NCBI GenBank assembly: GCA_026826555.1
Contig: JAKSZT010005175.1
Coordinates: 2,229,414 to 2,293,413 of the forward strand
Source: Tolypeutes matacus
Lineage: Eukaryota; Chordata; Mammalia; Cingulata; Chlamyphoridae
Direction: 5' to 3'
DNA length: 64,000 nt
Program-made: the position numbers and the translations under genes
Part shown: positions 1 through 10,268 of the stretch, one piece after another
Layout of the letters: the number at the start of each line of letters is the position of its first letter
How positions within the stretch are numbered: position 1 is the first letter of the stretch
Notes under the pieces: generated by a model
What the model saw: only the letters and a program-made list of their open reading frames with translations
Databases searched by the model: none
Told to the model about the DNA's origin: nothing

Positions 1-319
1 TAAGAATGCATAATAATAACTGATAATACAAAGTACTTGCAAGATTACAGGGCAATTGACACTCTCAACAATGGCTGATAGGAATGCAAACTTTAGAAAA
101 CAATCTATCAACTTAATTTAAATAGCAAATCCATATACTGTTTTATACCCTAAGTCCTCACCATTTTTGGACTGTGACAAAATATATCTTTACATTTTCT
201 ATGACCCAAACTATAAATTTATTATTAGTTTTTATTCATTTGCATTTTAGATACTGTAAGTAAAAAGTGGAGTTATATAACAAAAAACATACAATACTAC
301 TGACATTTGTAATTACCCA

Positions 320-600
320 TATGGTTAGGTTTTTCTTTATGCTGCTTTGAACCTCTATCTAGTGTTCTTTCCTTTCAGTCTGAAAACTCCCTTTAGCATT
401 GTTTGTAAAGCAAGTATAGTTGTGATAAACTCTCTCAGCTTTTGTTTATCTGAGAATGTCTTAATATCTGCATCATTTTTAAATGACAGCCTTGGTGGAT
501 ATAAAATTCTTGGTTGAGATTGTTTTCTTTCAATGATTTAAGTATTTTGTCCCACTGCCCTCTTGCTCTATGGTCTCTGATGAAAAATTGGTGCTTAATC
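320..600 (-). mobile_element. Old L1 fragment (ORF1 3' end and inter-ORF spacer)
   Basis: Read on the minus strand, this stretch has the familiar order of the C-terminal end of L1 ORF1p: a stretch like 'SSET', a degenerate 'NFI' segment matching the PAKL region, then the 'DILR-TKAERV' tail, followed by the purine-rich spacer that precedes ORF2. Several stops break the frame. The same order of motifs occurs in the much better preserved L1 copy at 63350-63600. It is an ancient 5'- and 3'-truncated L1 piece; the subfamily cannot be told by eye. Confidence 0.75.
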
Positions 601-1584
601 TTTTTGGCCATTTTACTTAACTGTTTCCTACACTGATTTACCTGTCCACAATTTCCTTCTGATTACAGGGCAAGATCTGGGAAAGCAATCCTGGAGATGA
701 GTTTCCAACTTTGGTGTTTCATGATGCCACCCCCATTCATTGATACATACAAGCACCACAATGTGAAGATAGGGTTTACTCTGTTCCTGTGGAAATAGGG
801 CCAAGGACCAACCATGGGATTGCAGACTGGCTACATGCTATACCAGACACAGGGTAGAAAGGGGCCAGTAAGTAGATCACAAATATCTCCTCCTGCCTTT
901 AAAGTTGTGTTTTCTTGATTCTGTTCTTGCCCTATTACCACAACCCTTTAACTGTCTTCCAGAGTTTTAAGGAAGATGGCTCTGTGAGAAGTTGCTAGTG
1001 GTTCAAAGATTATGTGGGTAAACAACATCCTGGGACATCTTATGCTGCTGTCTTATTTTGTCCAGAAATGCCCCCTGCCCAGAGATTTTTTGAAGGAATA
1101 GAAAAATACACAGATTGTCAAGAACTTAGATTTCCAAAAGCAATCAAATGAGCAACTATTTAGTCATTAAATTACACCATAATGCTAAGTATTTAAGAAA
1201 TAAATTTTTCTGTGATTTTTACATTGAGAAGTTTTTGGGCTACTAATGTAAAACTCATGAAGGTCAGGGGTCCTGGCTCTCCAGCTGGACATTGAGGTGT
1301 TTTTTGTCTGTCAATTTAGTCGACTCACAATCTTTAGTAATTAGTCAGATCAACTACTTAAGTTGTATATAAAGAACAATTTGATACTCCTCCTTAAGTA
1401 TTCTCATTTTATGCTGGCTCTAGGGGAGTTTCTGTTCCTGATAACCTCTGATTTTGATATCTATCTGTGTCTGCAGTTTTTTGGTGTTGGTTTGCCTTGT
1501 GATCTTATTTCACTGATGAAGAGAATTTAGGAAGCATTTTTCACTTTCATATTTTTAGCTTTTTTCTTGTGAGGAGGTGAACAG
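601..1584. other. No recognisable gene; unclassified sequence
   Basis: No open reading frame, RNA gene or clear repeat boundary is visible. Parts could be degraded minus-strand L1 3' sequence continuing from the fragment to the left, but I see no diagnostic motif. Confidence 0.4.
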
Positions 1585-2195
1585 TGCATTAGTCAGCCAA
1601 AAGGGGTGCTGATGCATAGAACCAGAAATCTATTGGATTTTTAAAAGGATATTTATTTGGGGTAGAAGCATACAGTTACGAGGCCCTAAAGAGTCCAACT
1701 CAAGGTGCCATAAGAAGTATTTCCTCACCCAACGCTTGCTGCCACATGTTGAAGCAAGATGGCAGGCAATGTCTGTGAGGGTACAGACTTCCTCTTTCCT
1801 CTTAAGGCTCCATGGGCCCAGGTTCTTCTGTGCATCTCAACTGTAGCTTGGCATAGGGCTCGACTGATCTGTTCTGAAAACTATCAGGTGAATGGTTCAT
1901 GTCTCTTCCTGGGGCCACAGGATCAAAGCTGACAAAGTTCTTTCCTCTGGCACCTTTGGAGCTCTATTTCCATGTGTCTGCTTCTGTGTCAGTGTCCATT
2001 TATAGAGCCCAACAAGGGGGTGGGGAATCAACCTTGCACACCCTATGATGTGGTCAAATCAAAGTACTAATCCTGATTTAATCAAGTAAATAAAAAGTCT
2101 TTGAATTTAACCAAATCAAAGGGTATCATGCCCAGAGGAACAGACTAGTTTACATACCACTTTTTGGAATTCATAAATAATATCAAACTGCCACA
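1585..2195 (-). repeat. 3' LTR of the MaLR-like element
   Basis: The sequence runs TG...CA and is clearly related over its length to the LTRs at 3753-4342, 32650-33266 and 38797-39227. On the minus strand it carries an AATAAATAT polyadenylation-signal-like site near its 3' end (about 1645-1660), followed by the AGCACCCC...GACTAAT terminus typical of MaLR LTRs. Confidence 0.82.
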
Positions 2196-3752
2196 CTCCA
2201 CCCTCTGAATTCCAAAAAGATATTATAATATTTTAAAAAATATTGTTTCAGTAGCAATGCTAATTACAAAATCATATCACAATCAGTTTATAGAAATACA
2301 GTTTGTCTTGGAGCAAAGTCCCTTATGCCTGTAGACCAGTGAAACTTACAAAACAATTTATATACTTCCAATATACAAAGGGACAGATTTAGGCTAAACA
2401 TTTGTATTACCATAATGAGAATTTAGGAGGGAAATATGAGTCACTGGTTCCCTAAAGTTCTGAAAATCTGCAGAGCATTCCATTAAATTTCAAAGTCTGA
2501 AAGCCATTAATAAGGTGAGGGTTTCTTCTCATTCATGGCCTCATGGAGGCCCACCCTGTCCACAGTCTTGCCCAATAGTCATTTTCTTGGTTCGACCCTT
2601 ATCCACATCTGGGTGGCAAATGAGCTGCAGACCTCACCCTCCAAGAACATTGAGGTGATGACCACACTTTACCCAATCTCTGGGTTAGAGTGTCATCTCC
2701 CTTAGTATAGTGAGGTGGAAACAACATCTTTCCTAATCTCTGGCAAACAAACCCAATTCTTTCAGAGCAATGAGTTGGCAACCTGGGTTCCTTAATCTAT
2801 GAGGGACAGGCCCACCCCTCCCAGATATATGGGCTGCTGTACTCATTCTCTTCAACCCTTGGGGAATGTGCTCCACCCTCTCTGTAGCCTGGGGCAGCAA
2901 AACTTTCCATGAACAGTGGGCTGGAATATCCGCCCTCTTCAATTGCCAAGGCTAACTCACCCACTTTACACATGGGTGGGGTCCCATTCTTGGCCCAAGG
3001 AGATGTCTTAATTCCAGATCTCAGCTTCCATGGTTTTTCTCTTAAGGACATGTTCCCTTTCATCTCTCCCTCCATGTCCCTTTTAATCCAGGCTGACAGT
3101 GGTTTTGTTCATACTGTTCTCTCAAAAAGCTTGTTGATTTAGCATGCAGGAAACCTGGCTCCTAGTCATCAGACTGTAAAACTTTCTACAAGTCTTTCCT
3201 GGATAGCTGCTTTTTCAATCCTGACTTACAAGTTCCAAGCTTAGTTAATTCCTCAAATAGGGCATGATTGTCTGGAGGCTTGATTTCCAGAGGCTTGAAA
3301 TTTCCAGAAGGAGATTCTGTTTCTTTGTAACTAACAATTCAGTTATCATCTTATGTCTTTCCTTTAACATTTTGCTATAAGCTTCAAGGAGAAGCCAAGT
3401 TGCTTTGTCAGCATTTATTTTGGAAATATCCTTGGCTAAATGTCCAAGCTCATAGTTTTCAAATTCTGTCTTCCATACAACATCAGAAGTCAATCTTGCT
3501 AAGTTCCTGTGACTTTAAAACATGGGTAAACTTTCATCCATTTTCCAATAATAGTTTCATGATTTAATTCTAAGGGCTCATCAAAAGTCTCTTTAGTGTC
3601 CATATTCTTACCAAAAGTCTCTTCAAAGCAATCTAAGCTTTTTCTATCAAACATCCCCCAATTCCTCCAAAAAATTCCCCTTACTCCTTTATAAAACCAT
3701 TCCAGCATTTTGGTAATTGCAAAAGCATGACCCCACTCTTGGTACCAAATTC
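2196..3752 (-). pseudogene. MaLR internal region, decayed gag-like remnant
   Basis: This interior lies between the two LTRs. On the minus strand it starts with the primer-site-like segment (about 3732-3749). Two short open stretches follow, 3708-3499 and 3493-3245, which together look like one interrupted coding remnant; a third open stretch lies at 3075-2797. MaLR interiors are known to hold only eroded gag-like sequence, and no protease, reverse transcriptase or envelope motif is seen here. It is broken throughout and I give no restored reading. Confidence 0.6.
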
Positions 3753-4342
3753 TGTATTAGTCAGCCAAAAAGAGTGATGATGCAAAGTACTAGAAACCTC
3801 TTGGCTTTTATAAAAGATATTTATTGGGGGTATCAATGTACCATGAAAGAAACTTCCTCACCCAAAGTCTGTTGCCACATGTTGAAGCAAGATAGCAGGT
3901 GATGTCTGTCAGGGTTCAGCCTTTCTCTTTCCTCTTAAGTCTCCAGAGGACTTCTTCTGTGTATTTCAGATGTAGGTTGGCATAGGGCTCAGCTTCTTTG
4001 TCCTCTTCAGCTGCAAAATACCTGGTGAATGGTTTATCTCTCTTCCTGGGGCCACAGGATCAAAGCTGACAAAGTTTTTTTCCCCTGGAATCTATGTAGC
4101 TTTCTCTATTCCTGTGTGTCTGCTTCTGTGTGAGTGTCCCTTTGTATATCTACCATGGGAGCAGGGAATCAACCCTGCACACCCTAGTGGTGTAGTCAAA
4201 TCAAAGCACTAATCTTGATTTAATCAAGTAAGCCTTTGAATTTAACCACTCAAAGAGTGTCATGCCTTAGAGGAAAAGACCAGTTTACAAACATAACTTA
4301 TATCTCTTTTTTTGAAGTCATAAATAATATCAAACTGCCACA
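3753..4342 (-). repeat. 5' LTR of the MaLR-like element
   Basis: The sequence begins TGTATTAGTCAGCC on the plus strand and ends CTGCCACA, the same termini as its partner at 1585-2195. It directly abuts the primer-binding-site-like sequence, which fixes the element's orientation as minus. Confidence 0.82.
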
Positions 4343-4439
4343 AATTGCAATGTACAAACTCCACATATTGGAATGGAAACTGGAAGTCTGTTTTCTCTTT
4401 ACAGAGAACTTTTTATTATGTATTGCACTGTACTCTGGT

Positions 4440-5500
4440 ATCAAACATTTCCTTGTCCTAATAGAGATATATGAGTTCTCCATGAATAATTGATCAGCGA
4501 GGTTACAAAATGAAGCCCCCCAAATTATTACTTTGGGTCTTGAGTTTACATTTAAGAATTAGCTCTTAATAAAACATTGTTTTGATTACTAGCTATGAGG
4601 ACAATGTTTTGTAGATTCAGAAGACATATACCCCTCTTGGCAAGAAATTGAGTTTCACTGAAGAAAAATTATTTCATCACTCTTAATGTTTCCTCAAATA
4701 AACAAAACTTGGAATAAAAATAAGAAAAAAGAATAAGTAAGGCAGAAGCAGTCGTAACATGAAGTATAATGAGATTGTTTCCATTAAGTACCTTGCTCAT
4801 TAGGCATAAACTATTGAGGAACAAAAACAAATGCAAAGTCATTCCTCGTATTTAAATGATAAAGGCAGAGATAGATACTGAGTTTCAAATTATAGCATTA
4901 GAGTAATCCTCAAATATGGGCTCTGTTTCCTGAGTGTGGAGCCTCTATATCTAGTGGCCAGGTGTAAGTTGTCTTCTAAGCAATACTTTTGTTTTCCTGA
5001 TCCTTCAGTATCCACTCTCCAAAAATGTTAATATGTCTCAAATAATATTTCAGAATGGACATAATCAATATCTGTGATTGGAAAGTAGCGAAGAAAGAAT
5101 TTCATAATGAATAGAAAGCTATGGTTTTGAGCCAGAGTGCAAAAGGCACCTCTAGAGGCCTGGATGGATCTGAGTGTGTGAGGGCATATGGTCAATGAGG
5201 TAACATTGAGGTGCTCACATGGATTCCAGGGGGAATTACCTTCATTATGAATGCAGAGGATATAATATAAAAAATATGAGGATTCATCAAGCCATCAATT
5301 CTGAAGGCATCAATTCTAATTATAATAAATAAAGCCAGTTTACACAACAACTCAGAACAGCAATACATGTGCCAATGTATCTTTAATATGGATATGTTTG
5401 AATGTAGTCATAAGCATATAGATGACATAATTTATCTGCATTTATAAAATGCTTTATTGGAGGGATAGTAGTACTTTATTCAGAAATATCCTAACATATG
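4440..5500. other. Segment paralogous to the olfactory-receptor flank at 41800-42840
   Basis: Many blocks match in the same order and orientation: 'atcaaac...aatagagat.tatgagttc', 'cctcaaataaacaaa', 'aaaaggcagtgata'-like, 'ggattccag.g.gaatta', 'gccatcaa'-like, 'cataaaatg.t.cattgg' and 'atattctag'. In the right-hand copy this sequence lies just 3' of a minus-strand olfactory-receptor pseudogene. In this copy the receptor body is missing and L1 sequence begins at about 5640. I infer an ancient segmental duplication within a receptor cluster. Confidence 0.6.
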
Positions 5501-5571
5501 TAGACATTGTTAGATAAACACAAAACATATTCTCTTCCAGTTTTTTTACCAAATTATATGGACTGACACCA

Positions 5572-5640
5572 TCCCTGATCTGGGCACAGGTGGCCTCTGT
5601 ATTCTACACCATTGTCATTCCAATGACTTACTATAACTCT
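5572..5640 (+). pseudogene. Possible olfactory-receptor scrap (start of TM7)
   Basis: The plus-strand frame at 5590-5625 reads [12 protein letters not shown]. This fits the conserved start of transmembrane helix 7 of olfactory receptors; the pseudogene at 42959-43818 has [12 protein letters not shown] at that place. A few upstream residues are open, but nothing further of a receptor is recognisable on either side. The strand is opposite to that expected from the paralogous flank, so it would be an inverted piece or a different receptor. A chance match is possible because it is only 12 residues. Confidence 0.45.
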
Positions 5641-6360
5641 TCCCCATTTCATGTTTTTGATTAACAACAACTTTGCACTTCCCTGTAAACAATTTTTCCT
5701 GTTGCTTTCTCATGCCCCTATACTTGAATCTCTCACCCTTTATCCCTTCTTATATTTTTATTTTCTTTCTAATATTTCTCCTTTTAGCCATACCCAAATA
5801 TATGATATAATGTTATTAATTTCATCCACAAATTTTGCATACCACCACTGCCATTCTTTATCAAAACTTTTCCATAATCCCAAACATAAACTATGTACAT
5901 TTTAAGACTTAACTCCTTTTTCAATATCTCCACACCATCCCATGATAATCTACACTCTAGATTTTGACTCTATAAGTTGGCTTATTCTCATATTTAATAG
6001 CAGTGACATCACACTATATTTGTCCTATTATGTTGGGCTTATTTCACTCCACATGAAAGCTGCAAGATTCAGTCATGTTTTTGCATGTGTCAGAACTTCA
6101 TTCCTTTTTATGGTTGAATAATATTCTATTGTGTGTACATACCACATTTTGTCCATCCATTCATCACTTGATGGACACTTGGGTTGCTTTGATATTTTGG
6201 CAATTGTGAATAATGCTATTATGAACATCAATAGGCAAATATCTTTTTTGGGGACCCTGATTTCTATTATTTTGGCTAGAAATCTAGAGGTATCTGGTAT
6301 TATAGATTTTTCCTTTTTAACAATTTTCAAATATACAAATGAGTGTTTTAAATTAAATAT
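5640..6360 (-). mobile_element. L1 3' end, ORF2 tail and 3' UTR (minus strand)
   Basis: On the minus strand 6387-6073 reads into the characteristic end of L1 ORF2p (CPSSDEWMDKMWYVHTIEYY then KRNEVL). The sequence to the left, 6070-5640, is the degraded 3' UTR. A second, separate L1 tail follows directly on the right. Confidence 0.8.
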
Positions 6361-6364
6361 ATAA

Positions 6365-7124
6365 GTTTGTGCTGCCATCACCACCATCCATTACCAATTC
6401 TTTTCCATCACCCCAAGCATATACTGGACAAAGTGTACATTAACTCCCCATTCTCTATCCAGCCCAGCCCCTGGAAACCTGTATTCTAGTTTGTGAACAT
6501 CAGTGAGAACATAAAATATTTGTTTCTCTAAGCCTTGTTTACTTCCTTCAACATGATGTTTTCAAAGTTCATCATTGCTGTAGTGTGTATCAGAACTTCA
6601 TTCCTTTTTACAGTTAAATAATATTCCATTTCATGTATATACCACATTTGGTTTATCCATTTATCTGTTGATGGATACTTGGATTGTTTCCATCTTTTGG
6701 AATTTGTGAAAAATGCTGCCATGAACATTGGTGTATAAAAATCTCTTTGAGCCATTTTTTAATTCTATAGGAGTTATATGTAAAAGTGAGATTTACAGGT
6801 CACATGGCATTGCTTAACTTTCTGGGTAACTACAAAACTGTTTCTGAGAACAGCTACATCATCCTCATTAACATTTCTACCATCAGTGAACAAATGTTCC
6901 CATTTTTCCACATCATCTCCCACAGTTGTTATTTCTGTTTTTAATAGCAGGCATTCGAGTGCATTTGGAATGGTATATCATTGTAATCCTGATTTCTACC
7001 TCCATAATGGATAATGATGCTGTGCATCTGTTCATGTACTTTTTGGCTATTTCTCTATCTTATGTGGAGAACTATCTATTCAAGTCTTTTGCCCATTTTG
7101 AATTGTGTTTTTAATTTTTTAATT
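6365..7124 (-). mobile_element. Old L1M fragment, ORF2 C-terminal part (minus strand)
   Basis: The minus-strand open stretch 6755-6528 contains the ORF2 tail (PSTDKWINQMWYIHEMEYY, then KRNEVL). Sequence up to 7124 continues towards the 5' side of ORF2 with a well-known antisense L1 block ('caagtcttttgcccatttt'). It is probably the same insertion as the minus-strand L1 at 17030-18616, with about 0.3 kb of L1 missing between them and an LTR plus L1-1 in the gap. Confidence 0.75.
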
Positions 7125-7313
7125 AGCTATCTCTTTTCCTTTCTCTTCCAGGTTCCATTGACTTCCAGCTTCTTCCATGGCTTGCTTTCTATATCTGAGT
7201 TTCATTCTGCTTATTTAGAACTCCAGCAATCAGATTAAAGTTCAAACACATTCAAATGGCCATATCTTAACTAAAATTAAATTCTTTCAAATGTTCTACT
7301 TAAAATGGGTTCA
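7125..7313 (-). repeat. MaLR-type LTR, distal part (split by L1-1)
   Basis: The reverse complement matches the middle of the LTR-like sequence at 18617-19010 (shared blocks such as 'aagcagaatgaaa.tcag', 'gttaag.tgtg' and 'cccatt.taagtagaac'). The other part of the same LTR lies at 16929-17002, on the far side of the L1-1 insertion. The 3' end of the LTR is missing here. Confidence 0.65.
7302..7313. repeat. Left target-site duplication of L1-1
   Basis: The 12-mer aaaatgggttca recurs at 16929-16940, just beyond the A-rich tail of L1-1. The base before it is t in both copies. The left context TT|AAAA is the classical L1 endonuclease nick site seen from the opposite strand. Confidence 0.88.
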
Positions 7314-9272
7314 AGGAGTTCTGGCAAGATGTTGTGGGCTTAGGTGTGCACTCCCTACCTCTCTCACCCAAAATGGCTGAGAAGGTGCAAAATCCTACCT
7401 GAGCGAGCTGTTTTGGGATCCCAGAGAGCAGGAGGCTTCAGGGCATCAATCTGGAGGGAACCAGACAAATTTATAAAGAGTCTAAGGGAAAACCATGAGT
7501 TTCTTACCACTGTGGCTGGAAATGGTGGGCAGCTAGGCCCCACCCTCAAGGCAAAAAGCCTCCATGAACCTCCTGACTGCCACCAGCCACTAAGTGGGAG
7601 GGAGCATTCTCTAGGAGGAAGACGGCTCTGGTGAAGAGTGAAGAAAGTTTTCCTATCTGTGAGTTTGATTACCTGGGAACCCTTTTAACTTTGGGAAGCA
7701 TAACAGTTGGCACTAAGGTGGCCCCAGGAAGAAGGGAGAGGGTAATCTTCTCAAGCAGTCTAACACACCCAGCCACCCTGGGAGAGAAGAACTTAGGTGG
7801 GGAGAGGGCAGAGACAGACAATTGATTAGTTGAGTGCTGAAAGCTATCAAAATTCCAAATCTCCTAAGGAAGGCAGGTGGTAGAAAGCCACAATAAGCTT
7901 TCAATGACCTATTTGGGGTCCAGTGAGAGGAAAAGGAGTCTGGAATAGGGTCTAGAGTGGTTTCTTTGTGGTGAGTTTGGTCACCATGGTCCCTTTTGAA
8001 TCTCTAAAGGGACCTTGACCAGACCCAGAGAGGGGAGTGGTTATCTGCTCACACAGGCTGTCTTGTCCAACTGCTCAGGGAGAGAAAGCAATTACAATAT
8101 AAAGGGGGCAGGGATAGAAAGACAATGAATCAACAGGACTCTGGCCAACTGCAAAGATTCTAACCTGTGCAATGGAATGTAGGTGGGTAGGTTTCTGAAA
8201 GGCTAACCAACACAAGGAGAAAGTTTATCTCAGTGGAGGAGTTCCAGCATTGAATATACATGGTCCCTGGTTTGATTCCTGGCTCTTCTTAGAGAAGTGA
8301 TCCACCAGGTTATCAAACATCCAGCTGATATTTTAGGACAGGGAAGATATAGACTTTTTTTTTTCATATTAGCTTTTCTTGGATTTCTTATTTTTCTTTA
8401 AAAAAGTTTCCTTTTTAAATTTAACTTAGCTTACTTGCTAAAACCCATTTCAAAACCTGCAAAGGGCAGGCTGCAGGGTAATTGGTTGATGAACACTGGA
8501 AACCTGAGAAGCTCCCTAGGGGCCTAAGAAGGAAGGCTGTTTTTCCATGGTTTTTGTTTGTTTGCTTATTTGTTTGTTTGTTTTTTGTTCTTTTTTTCTT
8601 TTTTATCCTCTTCTACTTCTTTTTTTTTTTAACAAGGTGTTGTTGTATTGTTTCTTCTTTATTGTTGTTCTCTTTCTTTGTTTCTTTTTTGTTGTTGTTG
8701 TTTAGCAATTTTGTCTACCTATCTTATTTCTTTTCTTTACTTCATTTTTCTATCTTCTGTATTTTGTTGTTCTTATATTCCACCTCTTTTTGTTTGGTCT
8801 TCAATTTTCCTTGTATTTAATTCTTTAACCTTTTTGCTTTGCTTTCTTTCATTTTACCTTTTTTCAATTTGTCTTTTCTTTTCCCTTTCCCTCTCTTCTC
8901 ATCATTCTGGTCTTTTAACTCATCATATCTATTGTTCCCTATTCAGTTTCTCATCTCATTGTTTGTACTACACTTTTTTATTCTTATTCTTTTGAACTTC
9001 TTACTCAACTTAATTATTCATTTTTCTAGGTCTTATATGGTTCCTAATCTACATTTTACTGTTATTATTACTATTATCCTTTTTATCTTCTTACCTCTTT
9101 CCTTTACTATGCCTCTAATTTTTTATTTCAAGGGATCATAGGAAACAGTAAGGAAATATAATAAGAGGAATGAAGAGTCAAAGGGAAAATTTACCGCACA
9201 CACATAAACAAAACAAAATAAAACCAGAAATTACAAAGAGAAGCTAATCAACAAACCCATCAAGATAAACTA
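7314..9272 (+). promoter_or_regulatory. L1-1 5' UTR with internal promoter region
   Basis: It begins with 'ggagttctggcaagatg', an AAGATG core close to the element's first bases where L1 promoters carry a YY1 site; the sixth and later bases deviate from AAGATGG. From about 8350 to 9130 the strand is extremely T-rich. A similar T-rich block occurs in the 5' UTR of L1-D (61900-62480), so it belongs to the family and is not a later insertion. No protein is expected from the long open T-rich frames. Confidence 0.65.
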
Positions 9273-10170
9273 ATGTCTAGACACCAAAAATATAATTACA
9301 ACCCATAATGAGAAACAAGAAGATATGGCCCTGTTCAATGAACCAATTAAAAAACTGAGGAGATGTAGAATATGGAACAACTAATCAGAGATGTACAAAC
9401 AAATATCATGAATTAGCTTAATGAAGTGAAGGAAGAGATTACGTATATCAAAAAGACACTTGGAGAACACTCTGAAGAAATTTTAAACATAAGTAACAAG
9501 ATAACAGATATGATGGTAATGAATGGCACAATACAAGAAATCAAAAGACACTGGAAGCACATAACAGCAGATTTGAACTGGCAGAGGAAAGAACCAGTGA
9601 TGTGGAAAACAGTACAGCTGAAATCAGATAGGTAGTAGAACAGATAGATATAAAGATAGAAAAAATCCAGAAGGGATGCACAGATTTGAATGACAGCATG
9701 AAACACACAAATATGAATTATAGGCATCCCAGAGAAAGACGAGAAAGGAAAGGGGACAGAAGGTGTGTTGGAGGAAATAATGGCTGAAAACTTACCAATC
9801 CTGTTGAAGGACATGGATGTACATTTCCAGGAAGTGCAGTGCACCCCAAACAATATAATTCCTAACAGAACTACTCCAACACATATATTTATCAAATTGT
9901 CCAATGCTCAAGAAAAAGACAGAATACTGAAAGAAGCAAGAGAAAAGAGATCCATCATATACAAGGGAAGCTCAATAAGAAGGCAGTAGTATGACATAGT
10001 CAAGGTGTTAAAAGAAAAATCTTCCAGCCAAGAATCCTCTACCTTGCAACGCTGGCATTCAAAAATGAGGGAGAGTTAAAATATTCACAGAAAAACTGAA
10101 AGTAAGAGAGTATGTCAATAAGAAACCTGCACTTCAAGAAATAATAAAGGTATTTCTGCATGTCAAAAGA
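9273..10170 (+). pseudogene. L1-1 ORF1 remnant
   Basis: ORF1p is the RNA-binding chaperone that coats L1 RNA. The start MSRHQK at 9273 matches the family start (MPKHQQK in L1-B) but is cut by a stop within 12 codons. Further pieces are readable: the coiled-coil part at 9426-9635 (KKTLGEHSEEI) and the RNA-binding/C-terminal part at 9765-9989 (ending AREKRSIIYKGSSIRRQ). Several frameshifts separate them. Confidence 0.75.
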
Positions 10171-10268
10171 AAAAAGCAGGAAAGAGAGAGTTAGAGGAGA
10201 GTGAAAGAACAACTAAAAAGATAAGAGAAATAAAAACAACATATGGCATACATAAACCTAAAGAAACC

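Larger units (their letters stand above)
1585..4342 (-). mobile_element. MaLR/ERVL-like LTR retrotransposon, LTR-internal-LTR
   Basis: Two related copies of about 600 bp (1585-2195 and 3753-4342) stand in the same orientation and flank 1557 bp. Both begin TG and end CA. Read on the minus strand, the 5' LTR (right copy) ends ACTAATACA and is followed at once by a primer-binding-site-like TTTGGTACCAAGAGTGGG. The 3' LTR (left copy) is preceded by a purine tract AGAGGGTGGAG. TG/CA ends, a TTTGGTACC-type primer site and a roughly 1.6 kb non-coding interior are what is known of MaLR elements of the ERVL class. The five bases outside the two ends (aacag and aattg) do not match, so the original duplication has decayed or the ends have been reshuffled. 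The element is fossil and encodes no intact protein. Confidence 0.8.

Noticed and set aside
3737..4347. aattc/aattg flanking 3753-4342 as a 5-bp TSD of a solo LTR
   Set aside because: The left flank is the primer-binding-site-like start of the internal region, so the match is a coincidence.
8482..9141. Three overlapping hydrophobic open frames (100-115 codons)
   Set aside because: They come from the T-rich block of the L1-1 5' UTR. The apparent membrane helices are what T-rich sequence always translates to.
9413..9904. 163-codon open frame, antisense to L1-1 ORF1
   Set aside because: Antisense of an A-rich L1 ORF1; similar antisense frames occur at 24541-24918, 51906-52289 and 56640-57164.
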